From Elysia chlorotica (lineage: Eukaryota; Mollusca; Gastropoda; Plakobranchidae): a stretch of 64,000 bases of DNA. Where the stretch lies: positions 261,452 through 325,451 of the forward strand of contig RQTK01000226.1 of assembly GCA_003991915.1 (NCBI GenBank). The letters run 5' to 3'. Positions 31,765-41,144 of this stretch are shown here, piece after piece; the stretch's first letter is position 1, and the number at the start of each line of letters is the position of its first letter. Position numbers and translations under genes: made by a program. The notes under the pieces were generated by a model, which saw nothing but the letters and a program-made list of their open reading frames with translations, had not been told where the DNA came from and did no database searches.

Positions 31765-32260
31765 TTATTTCTGGGCCCAGCCTTTAATTTTCATTTTGTT
31801 TTACTTTAAGTTTAGTGTAGGCTAGTTTCATGATCTAGATTGCCATTTGATTGACTCACTTCGTGAGTTCGGTTCAGTGGCCTAATTTTGTTATTTGATC
31901 TAGATAAGCTCACGGGATTTCAGGGACAATTGTTAGATCTAGTAAGAGATTACGGTTTGCTAGTTACAGGGTCCATGATCTAGATTGGAAATTTTGTTCT
32001 TTTTCTTTACAGACACTTCTATTTAACTTAGAAGTATATCTACAGGTTTGGTATTGTTTAAATAGTTATATTTTCGATAAGCTTTTCAGAATCTAGATCT
32101 AGGTCTCGAACTTATGTTCACTCTAGATTTTAAGCTTAATTTCATTACAAAGAATAATTGATTTGTAATATTCTTTCTGGGTTATATACATTTTTTTAAT
32201 TTATTACTATTTACTCTAATTGTATATAGATCCAGGGTTACTTTATAGGGCAGTTTTCTT

Positions 32261-33988
32261 ATGCCCCGGCATAAAAATGCTTTAGCCAATGAGGCTAATG
32301 CCGAAAGTGACACGGTTAGGGGGGCAGATGGGGACGCCTTGGAGGATTCCGATACGGGACCCAAGGAGAAGGTTCGGGGTTACGATAATCCTGAACCAGG
32401 ATATAAAGAAATGTTAAGGGGGTATGGTAGCTCGGGCATGGACTCTCAGGCAGGTCCCGGTGATGCTCGCATTCTGGGGGAGCGCAGAGCTCCAAACAAT
32501 ACTTTCAGGGATGACAGGTCATATGACTACAATAGGGTACATGATGTCAGGGATGAGGGATCACCGGCAAATAGATTCAGGGGTTTACTTAGATCCAGTA
32601 CCAATTTCTCTCAATCAAAGATAGATTCCCTTGCTGATGTGGCGAGCGGCTATGAGAACTTTGGGGTCAGTCTCTTAAGACTTATGTGTATGGAGGAGTC
32701 TGACATTTCTTTAATTATGTCAATTTACTCCAAATGTTTTCGGGACAAGGTGGGTCGGAACAAGTCTGACGTTTCGGGGATGGAGGATGCGATGGGTCCT
32801 AAATACAAGCAGGACATTCAGGGCTGTAACGATTGGGATTGGTTTCGCCAAGGGAGGGATAGAGATAGCTCCCTTGAGCGAAGGAAATTTTATTCCAATA
32901 AGTTTAGTAGGGAAGAGAGAGATAGATTTGAGGATGAACCTCGTAGGCCTGTGTGGATGGGGGCGGCCACGAGGCATCTAATGTACGATGGCAATTCTGA
33001 TTGGGCTTCATACCTTTATCAGTTTCAATTGTGTGCCGATTCGTTGGGTTTAGGGGATGTGGAAAAGGGTAGATTTCTGCAGTCAACACTGGCAGGTGCA
33101 GCTCTTAAACTAGTAGTTGATCGTAACCGCGAAGGGCGGATTTTGGGGTTCAGGGAGATTTGCGACATCTTACGTCGTAGGTTCGATTCCGAAGATGAGC
33201 GTACTGAAGCCGCATGGTTGAAGTTGGACAATGCGTTTCAGGACAGAACGGAATCGCTTCATCAATGGGCAGATCGGTTAAGGGATATTGGCTTTAGAAT
33301 TGCACGAGGTGAACGGGGAGCTTATGGGGCTGTGGAGCCTAGACTTGTGCTAAAATTCTGTTTGGCAGGTGTAGATAGAGAAGCAGGGCGTAAAGCCATA
33401 GAATCGGGACCCCCTCGAGATTTATTGACGGCTGTGGAGAGGGTCCAGTGGCTTCAACATGTTGACTCTGCTTCGCGAAGTCGGTCAGGGTACGAAAATA
33501 ATATGTTTGACTATTCGAGGGGTATGGGTAATTACGGGGAGGACTCGGATTACCGACATCGACGGGATCTCGATAGTCCTGACCATAGGTCTAGAGCTAT
33601 CTGGTCCGGGGATGGCAGGGTGCCATCGGCAAATTTCAGGGAATCACGCTCACGTGATTATAGTCCGGCTGTTCGTGCAGTTGGTCGGGACAGGGAGGAT
33701 GCGTTAGAGACCCTAACAAAAACAGTTTCGTCCCTGGTGCAGGAAGTAAAAAATTTAGGGGTTAGAGTGCATGCGATGGAAAGGGCTTCACCTTCTCCGC
33801 GCCGGCGTTCGCCATCCCCAGGAAACGCCTGTTTCGGTTGCGGGGCTACGGATCACTTTAGGTCTGATTGCCCCAAGAAACCTTCGGTTACTTTTCAGGA
33901 CCAGGGCTGTTTTCAGTGTGGGGACAAAGGGCATATTAGGGCTCTATGCCCGCAGGAAGCACAAGAGGCTAATGTTCAGGGAAACTAA
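32261..33988 (+). CDS. gag: Retrotransposon Gag polyprotein
   Basis: 575 codons, ATG to TAA. Residues 1-230 are charged and without a known domain. About 232-400 is a Ty3/gypsy-type capsid region starting WMGAATRHLMYDGNSDWASY and including FLQSTLAGAALKLV, EICDILRRRFDSE and ESLHQWADRLRDIGFR. About 400-470 is Arg/Ser-rich. About 470-505 is a heptad-like segment (ETLTKTVSSLVQEVKNLG). Two CCHC zinc knuckles close the protein: C524-C527-H532-C537 and C550-C553-H558-C563. The frame is intact, as expected for a recently mobile copy. The stop codon directly follows a -1 slippery heptamer. It assembles the particle that packages the element's RNA; this function is known for the family, not shown here. 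Confidence 0.9.
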   Translation: MPRHKNALANEANAESDTVRGADGDALEDSDTGPKEKVRGYDNPEPGYKEMLRGYGSSGMDSQAGPGDARILGERRAPNNTFRDDRSYDYNRVHDVRDEGSPANRFRGLLRSSTNFSQSKIDSLADVASGYENFGVSLLRLMCMEESDISLIMSIYSKCFRDKVGRNKSDVSGMEDAMGPKYKQDIQGCNDWDWFRQGRDRDSSLERRKFYSNKFSREERDRFEDEPRRPVWMGAATRHLMYDGNSDWASYLYQFQLCADSLGLGDVEKGRFLQSTLAGAALKLVVDRNREGRILGFREICDILRRRFDSEDERTEAAWLKLDNAFQDRTESLHQWADRLRDIGFRIARGERGAYGAVEPRLVLKFCLAGVDREAGRKAIESGPPRDLLTAVERVQWLQHVDSASRSRSGYENNMFDYSRGMGNYGEDSDYRHRRDLDSPDHRSRAIWSGDGRVPSANFRESRSRDYSPAVRAVGRDREDALETLTKTVSSLVQEVKNLGVRVHAMERASPSPRRRSPSPGNACFGCGATDHFRSDCPKKPSVTFQDQGCFQCGDKGHIRALCPQEAQEANVQGN

Positions 33989-34021
33989 CAGGAACTGGTG
34001 GTAGGGGTCGTCCACCAGTTC
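33979..34021 (+). promoter_or_regulatory. Programmed -1 ribosomal frameshift signal
   Basis: The heptamer G GGA AAC (33979-33985), in the correct phase of gag, is followed at once by the gag stop TAA. After a 6-nt spacer there is a perfect 10-bp hairpin: GAACTGGTGG (33992-34001) pairs with CCACCAGTTC (34012-34021) around a 10-nt loop. A loop GGGG could pair with a UCCC just downstream, so a pseudoknot is possible. Slippery site, spacer and stem all fit the known design of retroviral frameshift sites. Confidence 0.8.
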
Positions 34022-34677
34022 AGGGTTCTGTCCCGTTGTCAGATCAAAATGTTCCTAATGTTATGTCTGGTAATGAGGACGATAGATATAGACCCAAGAT
34101 TAAGGGCCAGGTAGGTATATTTTTGGGAAAGGTCTTGAGATCAAGGGAAAATATGCCGGGAAGCAGGGTCGATTCGGCCAATGATTTTAGGGGTTTGGAG
34201 AATGATGATGGGCGATGTAGACCCAAATTAGAAAGGAACTGGTGGGATGCTGAGAGGATGGGTCGTGTGACCATAACCAGGTCCCTGAGAAACTTATGGG
34301 AGGTATGGAGACTCCAGGTAGTCCTCCTTTTCTGGGCATGGAGACTCCAGGTGGTTCTCCTTTTCTGGGTGGGGGCCCTGGTGCGTTCGCTGGGAGACAG
34401 GCGCAAGCCGCTCCTGGTGTTGGTATCCAGACGCCAATGGGGGGTTCGCTCCTGTGGAGAAATAGGAGGTCCTGCGCAAGCGGGTCCCTATGGACTTACT
34501 AGGATGCGGACAGGTGCGTGCCAGAGTGATGAAAGTGCGTTTGACAGCGGTGTGAATGAGCGTAGATGGGAAAGTAGGAGAGGTAAAGGTGATAGGGCTG
34601 GTCCTTATCCCATTCCGGGGGCCGGTGTGGTGTGCGGCCGGGCCGGGGCGCTGTGGCCACTTCCCCTATGGGGGTGA
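33985..34677 (+). CDS. -1 frame extension of Gag (no pol domain)
   Basis: Slippage at 33985 opens 230 codons in the -1 frame, beginning LTGTGGRGRPPVQG and ending in a stop at 34675-34677, for an 805-residue fusion. The first 90 residues look like a polar linker, as commonly found between Gag and protease. The later part is odd and Trp/Leu-rich around a 36-bp direct repeat (34306-34372). There, another frame gives a more protein-like Gly/Pro-rich sequence (METPGSPPFLG). No protease DTG/DSG motif is seen. It is probably the remnant of the gag-pol junction after loss of pol. Confidence 0.5.
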   Translation, partial: LTGTGGRGRPPVQGSVPLSDQNVPNVMSGNEDDRYRPKIKGQVGIFLGKVLRSRENMPGSRVDSANDFRGLENDDGRCRPKLERNWWDAERMGRVTITRSLRNLWEVWRLQVVLLFWAWRLQVVLLFWVGALVRSLGDRRKPLLVLVSRRQWGVRSCGEIGGPAQAGPYGLTRMRTGACQSDESAFDSGVNERRWESRRGKGDRAGPYPIPGAGVVCGRAGALWPLPLWG

Positions 34678-35222
34678 GGGGCGGCGGAGTACCGGCACGA
34701 AGCGCGCCTGTTCGGGGCCCTGGAAGGGGACGGGGAGTCACCATCTCGAAATCTTATGGTGAGATGGTGGCAGAAGCTAATGCCCGGGAACCGGCACCGT
34801 CCACTTCCATGCCTGTTGTTTCAGGGAGGGGTAAGGTAACGCATGGTAAGCGTGGTTGTCAGAGAGACTCATTCTGCGTAGTTTCAGGATGCTGGTACTC
34901 TTCGGCAGGATGGCACCGTCCCCACGCTTTAGAGGCACATTTGCCTTTAATTTTCAGGGAGTTCGGGAAGGGTACTCCATCACCCGAACTATATAGACAG
35001 GCTGTGCAGTGCGTTATGGCACTGTGTAATTTATGTACGGGTTGCTCTGGGGGTTATCACATTGACACCCTTGATAGTGTATGCTTTAGGGGGGGAATCA
35101 ACGTTTACAACAGGGTTACACTAGGAACGGTGGCTGGAAGGTGCTCGTCTCCCAGAGAAGGGGCTCCTTGCCTGACTCGGGTTCCGGAGAGGGTACGTAC
35201 AGCGGTGGCCCTGGTTTGGTAA
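34632..35222 (+). CDS. 196-codon ORF in the LTR element, unrecognised
   Basis: The frame is open from RPGRGAVATSPMG to VRTAVALVW. The first part is Gly/Arg/Pro-rich and includes VTISKSYGEMVAEANA. The second part has several Cys (CVMALCNLCTGCSGG). It matches no retroelement domain that I know. It may be a residue of a longer linker or chance openness in GC-rich DNA. Confidence 0.3.
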   Translation: MRPGRGAVATSPMGVRGGGVPARSAPVRGPGRGRGVTISKSYGEMVAEANAREPAPSTSMPVVSGRGKVTHGKRGCQRDSFCVVSGCWYSSAGWHRPHALEAHLPLIFREFGKGTPSPELYRQAVQCVMALCNLCTGCSGGYHIDTLDSVCFRGGINVYNRVTLGTVAGRCSSPREGAPCLTRVPERVRTAVALVW

Positions 35223-35260
35223 GTACCCTTTGTTGTTCTGTTGGATGGGGTGCGGGTGCC

Positions 35261-35276
35261 AGGGAAGGGGGAGGAG
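35261..35276 (+). promoter_or_regulatory. Polypurine tract
   Basis: AGGGAAGGGGGAGGAG directly precedes the 3' LTR, the usual place for plus-strand priming. Confidence 0.8.
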
Positions 35277-35522
35277 TGTGGTGTAATTGGGTTTTGGCCT
35301 GATCCGGCTAGGCAACCCTGGCAGGAACCGGATGCAGCTGGGGGGCGCGACCTCGACCTCGGTGTTACCGTTATGTTTTCAGGCAGTTGAATTGTCGTCG
35401 GTCTAAGGGTAAGGTTCGTCCTCCTTGGATCTCCGATGCTGAGACTCATCGGCTCCATCTACATTCATATTCTATATTATTAGATCTAGTATAATATTCA
35501 TATACTCCTCTGATTTACCACA
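35277..35522 (+). repeat. 3' LTR
   Basis: 246 bp, identical to the 5' LTR by eye over the full length, followed by target duplication CTAT. Confidence 0.93.
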
Positions 35523-35524
35523 CT

Positions 35525-35580
35525 ATAAATGTGACCGGCTGAGACAGGAGTCATGGTATCCCCACCTGTCTCGGGTGNCG
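35525..35580 (+). repeat. SINE fragment next to the LTR element
   Basis: AATGTGACCGGCTGAGACAG then TCATGGTATCCCC, the family's central segment. The LTR element has inserted at or very near its edge. One undetermined base lies at 35578. Confidence 0.7.
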
Positions 35581-35945
35581 CGTGGCTTTGTGTCAGTTCT
35601 TTATCCATTTTTAGTTAGACATTGCTGTTGTTAAACAAAAATTTGATGCGATACTTATTTCAATTGCTTTTTTCCTCCATAAAACCCTTTATTAATATTC
35701 ATTAATGTGCATAATGATTTCGCCGCAATATGTTCGGAAAAGTAGGTGGGGGGTTAGGCTCAATTTGTTCATTACAAGATCGTCGTGAATTCTATTGTAT
35801 CCCCTGCCAAAATGATTAGTCTTGGGTTTCACTATTTGTATGTCTCCTCTACTTCTCTCTCTACCTCTCTCAACCTCTCTCTCTCCACCTCTGCCTTGCC
35901 GTTCTCTACCTCTCTTTCTCTCTACTTCTCTCTTTCCTTCTCTAC

Positions 35946-35960
<15 letters not shown>

Positions 35961-35999
<39 letters not shown>

Positions 36000-36012
36000 C
36001 GCTCGCTCGCTC
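35961..36012. repeat. (TC)n / (CTCG)n microsatellite
   Basis: Dense TC run ending in several CTCG units, preceded by a TC-rich stretch from about 35850. Confidence 0.93.
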
Positions 36013-36436
36013 TCACACACCACACGTGTTTGTAGCCTACCTTTGCGTTGTAGATGTTGATTTTATCCTTCATTCTTTGTTCATTGGCGCATAGATCTAC
36101 TTGGGTTTTGAGTTTAGTTTTATAAATTCTCACGACTGTAAACGCCGTCTAATCACCAATTTTTAAACTCTATGATGAAAACTAAATATAATGAAGCCTG
36201 ACGTTTTTGTCTCTTTTTAATACACATAGGCTATATCTTTTGAAAATCAAATACATTTGTGTTTAGATTAAGTTTGTAATTATACCTAGAAGCTGAGTGA
36301 ATTGTTTGGAGATAATTATTGCAAGAAAAAACTTGCTGCGACTGTAACAACTTGTACGTTTGTCTATTTGTATCCCCCCTCCCCCTGTATTTCATACAAT
36401 GTAGCCGTTACTCTGCAAACACAACCCAATGTTTCA

Positions 36437-36500
36437 NNNNNNNNNNNNNNNNNNNNNNNNNNNNNNNNNNNNNNNNNNNNNNNNNNNNNNNNNNNNNNNN
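36437..36500. other. Assembly gap (64 N)
   Basis: Run of undetermined bases. True length unknown. Confidence 1.
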
Positions 36501-37621
36501 TTATTTTATTTTGGTGGGTGAGTAGGGTCACTAGTGCGTGAGATGTGGAGTATGGCCTCTGCGTGTCTCCGCAAGGGTTCCATATTACATGTATTATTGG
36601 ATCTTTTCGCAGTGTTTCTCATTGTCTGCCCTTGGTGGTCTCCTAGCTCTTCAAACTGGAAAACCTTGTGGCTTCAAAGTCACAGATGGAAATTTCATTC
36701 ACAGCGCTTATACAACTTTTAAAACTCCCTGGTCTGCCAGTAAGAAGAAGATTCACACACTGTAATTGTGTAAACGTTTCATGGACTGATGACACATCTT
36801 GCTCATCGCCTTGATTTGTGGCTCGTCATGTCTCATGTTTATTCACATTGTTTATAAAACAATGGCTCGATTTGTCTGCGTAACTGCCCTCTGTGTGTAT
36901 GTGTGTCCAGTGTCCAACTCCATGTCCTCTCGTCACCCACCGGTCACTCACACCAGTCTCTCGGGTTCTCGGGTGTCCACGCAGACTCATTGTTTGGACA
37001 CCCGAGCCGGTGGCTAAGTCCAGGAGAATTTCGCAACTCAAATCCATATCTGGACTTCATACACCTCGATCTAGATCTGTCTTACCTAAGCCCTCGGTGT
37101 AGATTCATCACCGCCAGGGTTTGGAATGAGAGATCAGTCAACGTATTGAGACAAGACCAGAAGTTTTCAAACTCTGCATCAGAAAGGACGCCAGGTTCAA
37201 TTACTTGTTTCACGAGTTCTCTTCAACCAAGTTACTGCTATGGAGGGATAGAGAACATGAGATAGATTCAGATGGGTAAGAGTTCCGTTTTTAGTTTGCT
37301 GTTGTAAGTGTCTTTGTCGCGTTAGTTGTAATTTTAAACTTGAAACAAAGTGAGGGATACGATTAAATAAAATAATATTAAAATATTAAATAGTCATTTT
37401 GTGAGACCTTTCCGACATAATTAACCCTTAGATTGGCAAGGATATAACACACTAGGCCGAGGCCTATCTGGATGTAGATCTAGATCTAAATAGACATAAT
37501 ATTTTGTACTTGAATTCTTATAATGCGCATTTTCGTGCCCGATCCCGTATGACTCTCAATGTAGTCATGCTCATTAATTACGATTGTACTTAATGATTTT
37601 TCCGTTTAAAGACGTGGGGTA

Positions 37622-37972
37622 AGTTTTGTTAGCAGTTATATTTACACAGACAAAAGAAAAACTTACTGATTAGTTCAGCACTTCTGAGAAGACGACGTCA
37701 TTTGAAAGATGGAGATGTATTGTCTTACATTTTCTAAAAAATGTTTGCTAATCAATAAGTTTTTTTATTGTCTGTGTAAATGTAACTGCTAACAAAACAT
37801 ACCTGTTCGATGAACAGAGCATTGGCTAGTGTAGTATTTAATAGTCTAATTAAATGAAGATACTGTCTTGCATTTTCTAAAAAATGTTTGCTAATCAGCA
37901 AGTTTTTCTATTGTCTGTGTAAATGTAACTGCTAACAAAACATACCTGTTCGATGAACAGGGCATTGGCTAG
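37622..37972. repeat. Fold-back repeat with tandem arm
   Basis: A segment at 37725-37831 is repeated at 37867-37972 (shared CATTTTCTAAAAAATGTTTG, TGTCTGTGTAAATGTAACTG, TGTTCGATGAACAG). The inner 50 bp also occur inverted at 37622-37672. The arrangement resembles a fold-back or MITE-type element. Confidence 0.8.
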
Positions 37973-38462
37973 TAATTAATATATTGACCCGCACGTCCTA
38001 AGACAGTAAAAATTTTATTTGTGTACCATTGCACGTGTTCAGTTTAAACAGCAACGATAAACTTAAAGAAAAGCTAGTATACTAAAGAAAATACAGCCAA
38101 ATAAATTGTTTATTGTGTACAGTAAACTTTAGGCAACGGATACGGTATGGAAACTATTTTTCTAATTCTATTGTTTCCTCTTTCAATAAAAAGCGTAGAT
38201 AATGTTAAACGCCAATGGTAGAATGTGATGTATAGAAAGCGGCTAAAAAAAAAAAATTCTCTATTGACTGAAACTTAACAAATGAAAGAGCGCTAATTCT
38301 CGTAGTGCTCCGATCTTAGAGATCATCTGCAGGCATAGTGTATAATTTTCAGCCCGAACAAAATGTTACAAGATAATGTAAGCACTAAGAGTTGTGCAGC
38401 GGAAACAATCCAGCTTCTTACATTAAAGGCGGTTAATTACACATTTGCTGATAATAGAAAAG

Positions 38463-39592
38463 GAGCATGATTAGGAGAACGGGGAGAAGAAAGAGGAGGA
38501 TGGCGAAGAGTAGAAGGATGACGAGGAGGAGGAGCATAGCGAAGAGGAGGAGAAGGATAACGAGGGGAAGAAAGATGAGGGTGTCGTGGAGGAGGAGAAG
38601 GATGGCGAGGAGGAGGAGGAGGAGGATGGCGAGGAGGAGGACGAGGAAGGCGAGGAGGAGGATGGCGAGAAGGAGGAGGAAGGCGAGGAGGACGAGGAAG
38701 GCGAGGAGGAGGAGGACGAGAAAGGCGAGGAGGAGGAGGACGAGGAAGGCGAGGAGGAGGAGGATGAGGAAGGCGAGGAGGAGGATAGCGAGGAGGAGGA
38801 GGATAGCGAGGAGGACGAGGAAGAGGAGGAGGAGGATAGCGAGGAGGAGGAGGATAGCAAAGAGGAGGAGGGTGGCGAGGAGGAGGACGAGGAGTAGGAG
38901 GATGGTGAGGAGGAGGAGGAAGATAGCGAGGAGGAGGAGGATGGCGAGGAGGAGGATGGCGAGGAGGAGGACGAGGATGGCGAGGAGGAGGAGAAGGATG
39001 GTGAGGAGGAGGAGAAGGATGGTGAGGATGGTGAGGAGGAGGAGGATGGCGAGGAGAAGGAGGATGAGGAAGGCGAGGAGTAGGAGGAGGAGGACAAGGA
39101 GGAGGAGGAGGATGGCGAGGAGGAGGAGGATGGTGAGGAGGAGGACGAGGATGGCGAGGAGGAGGAGGAGGATGGCGAGGGGGAGGATAGCGAGGAGGAG
39201 GATAGCGAGGAGGAGGAGGAGGAGGAAGATAGCGAGGAAGAGGATAGCGAGGAGGAGGAGGAGGATAGCGAGGAGGAAGATAGCGAGGAAGAGGATAGCC
39301 AGGAGGAGGAGGAGGATAGCGAGGAGTAGGAGGAGGAAGATAGCGAGGAAGAGGATAGCGAGGAGGAGGAGGAAGATAGCGAGGAGGAGGAGGAGGAGGA
39401 AGATAGCGAGGAGGAGGAGGAAGATAGCGAGGAGGAGGAGGAGGAGGAGGAGGAGGAGGAAGATAGCGAGGAGGAGGAGGATGGTGAGGGGGAATATAGA
39501 GAGGAGAAGTATAATATCGAGGAGGAGGAGGAGGAGGAGGACAGCGAGGAAGAGGATAGCGAGGAGGAGGATAGCGAGGAGTAGGAGGACGC
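38463..39592. repeat. About 1.1-kb purine-strand (GAGGA-type) array
   Basis: Almost pure purine on the plus strand, built from GAGGAG units punctuated by GATAGC or GATGGC every 12 to 24 bp. All three plus frames and one minus frame are long-open (Arg-rich, Glu-rich, Ser-rich) because stops are rare in this composition. I read none as a gene. Confidence 0.92.
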
Positions 39593-39678
39593 TACATTCA
39601 AGACTTAGACAATGGTCAGCGATTGACGTTGTTGAGACATCTCTAACAGCTAGGCCTAACGCGGCCAGAAAATAAAAT

Positions 39679-40062
39679 ATGGATGGTTTGTTATTGAACG
39701 TCCACCCCCAGCAACAAGGCTATACGCGGACAGAAAATGTATCGCTTGGTTGGTTTGTTTGTTAACGCCAATAGGCAGTGACCTATAAACTAGGCTGTTA
39801 TCCTGGATACCCAATATGCGGTTTGGTTGGTTTGTTGGTTTGTTACCGTCAATAGGCAGTGACCTATGAACTAGGCTATATCACAGACCGCCAGTATATC
39901 GGCGAGTTGGTTGGTTTGTTGGTTTGTTACCGCCAATAGGCAGTGACCTATGAACTAGGCTATATCACAGACAGCCAGTATATCGGCGAGTTGGTTGGTT
40001 TGTTACCGCCCATCGGCAGCAACTAGACTATAGTATTATCTTGAACAGCCAATATACCGCTT
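39679..40062. repeat. Minisatellite, unit about 84 bp, 4-5 units
   Basis: Units share TTGGTTGGTTTGTT, ACCGCCAATAGGCAGTGACC and AACTAGGCTATATCACAGAC; the outer units are more diverged. Confidence 0.88.
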
Positions 40063-40218
40063 CGCGGCACTGTTCCATTGTCAGGACTTAAAGATCCGCT
40101 CTGAATAGCTCAAAGTCAGGCAATTTTTGTCCAAGTATGTTCTGTTTTGTTGTCCAATCCCTATGTCACAGCAGCATATGAAATATCTTATTCTGACACC
40201 TGTTACCATACCGTACTT

Positions 40219-40285
<67 letters not shown>

Positions 40286-40717
40286 TTTTTTTTTTTTTGG
40301 TCTCCCCCCCCCCCCCTTTTTCTATCTTTCCCAAATAGAGCGTACAACTGGCATTACGAAAGATCCTATATGACTTCTTTGTGTATATAACTGTGGTGAG
40401 AATAAATTATGCAAAACATAAACTGACAAAAAACCTAATTAAAACGCTGTAACAGATGTGTTGAAATGTTTTCTTTTGGTCACCGCTAATTTTATATTTA
40501 TTAATATAGACCCGAAGCTGTCAATACACTGATCCCTTTATAAGGCAGAGCGACTTTTTAGCGACCCTCTCCATCTGTTCAACATCACTCAGACTCAGAG
40601 GCTACCAAAAAACAAAAAAAAACAAAAAATCTGGATTTTATCCACACGGTCAGGTTTGTATTTTTCGCTTCAGAGTATTAAGCGGTAAGAAATTTTGTCC
40701 ATGCAGTGAGGTCTGCA
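40063..40717. other. Non-coding stretch
   Basis: Contains the TC tract listed below, a poly-T and a poly-C run; no gene seen. Confidence 0.6.
40221..40281. repeat. (TC)n microsatellite
   Basis: About 30 units, followed by poly-T and poly-C runs. Confidence 0.97.
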
Positions 40718-40994
40718 TTCTCTTACGTAAGAGGTAGAGCGTTGGTCGCCTGGTCGGGAGGTCCGCTGTTCCAAACCAACGATCGATCAACAATTTATTA
40801 ATCTTTTGGTCTGATTTCGTCCCCTACTTGTTGGCTCGGTGTCAGTACACGTTTATTGTAACCGGATGAGACAGGAGTCCAGGTCTCCCCGCCCCCTCTT
40901 GTGTGTGGCAGCATACAAAATTGTCAGACGCCAGTCTTGGAGCCCATTGACAATGTAGCATTATTATAGGGCCTATGTTAGACGTTGGAAACAA
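40718..40994 (+). repeat. SINE copy
   Basis: Head with AGAGGTAGAGCGTTGG, then GGCTCGGTGTCAGTA, AACCGGATGAGACAGGAGTC, GTGTGTGGCAGCATACAAAA, TTGTCAGACG and a GACGTTGG end. The B box is damaged (GCTGTTCCAAACC). Confidence 0.8.
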
Positions 40995-41104
40995 ACTGAA
41001 CGTAACTCAAATCTCATGTAGGAGAGCCTAATATCCTCGGAAAAGTATCCTTTGCAGTGAACACTTGTGGTAAATTTTAAGAAAGTAAACAACAACAACA
41101 AAAA

Positions 41105-41105
<1 letters not shown>

Positions 41106-41141
<36 letters not shown>
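41106..41141. repeat. (GA)n microsatellite
   Basis: About 18 units. Confidence 0.95.

Positions 41142-41144
<3 letters not shown>

Larger units (their letters stand above)
31505..35522 (+). mobile_element. Gag-only LTR retrotransposon, 4018 bp, apparently complete
   Basis: Two identical direct LTRs of 246 bp enclose 3526 bp. The flanking 4-bp direct repeat CTAT (31501-31504 and 35523-35526) marks a target duplication. A tRNA-Leu-type primer binding site follows the 5' LTR by 1 nt, and a polypurine tract abuts the 3' LTR. The only recognisable protein is Gag of the Ty3/gypsy kind. No protease, reverse transcriptase, RNase H or integrase motif is seen in any frame. Identical LTRs indicate very recent insertion. 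Without pol, the copy must have moved using enzymes supplied by another element. This matches the architecture called TR-GAG in plants. Whether an autonomous partner exists cannot be seen here. Confidence 0.92.
35581..38462. other. Non-coding region with assembly gap
   Basis: No gene supported. It contains TC repeats, the N gap, a 12-bp perfect hairpin at 36968-37006 and a fold-back repeat at 37622-37972. A 120-codon ORF at 36903-37265 has no recognised similarity. Confidence 0.55.

Noticed and set aside
31505..35522. Full autonomous retrovirus-like element with pol or env
   Set aside because: No RT, integrase, protease or envelope features in any frame; the internal space is too small.
36302..36541. 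ORFs spanning the N run
   Set aside because: They include undetermined bases and cannot be evaluated.
36903..37265. 120-codon ORF as a host exon
   Set aside because: No similarity recognised and no convincing acceptor or donor pair.
38467..39675. 402-codon Arg-rich and 376-codon Ser-rich ORFs
   Set aside because: All frames of the purine array are open; no start context, splice context or domain.
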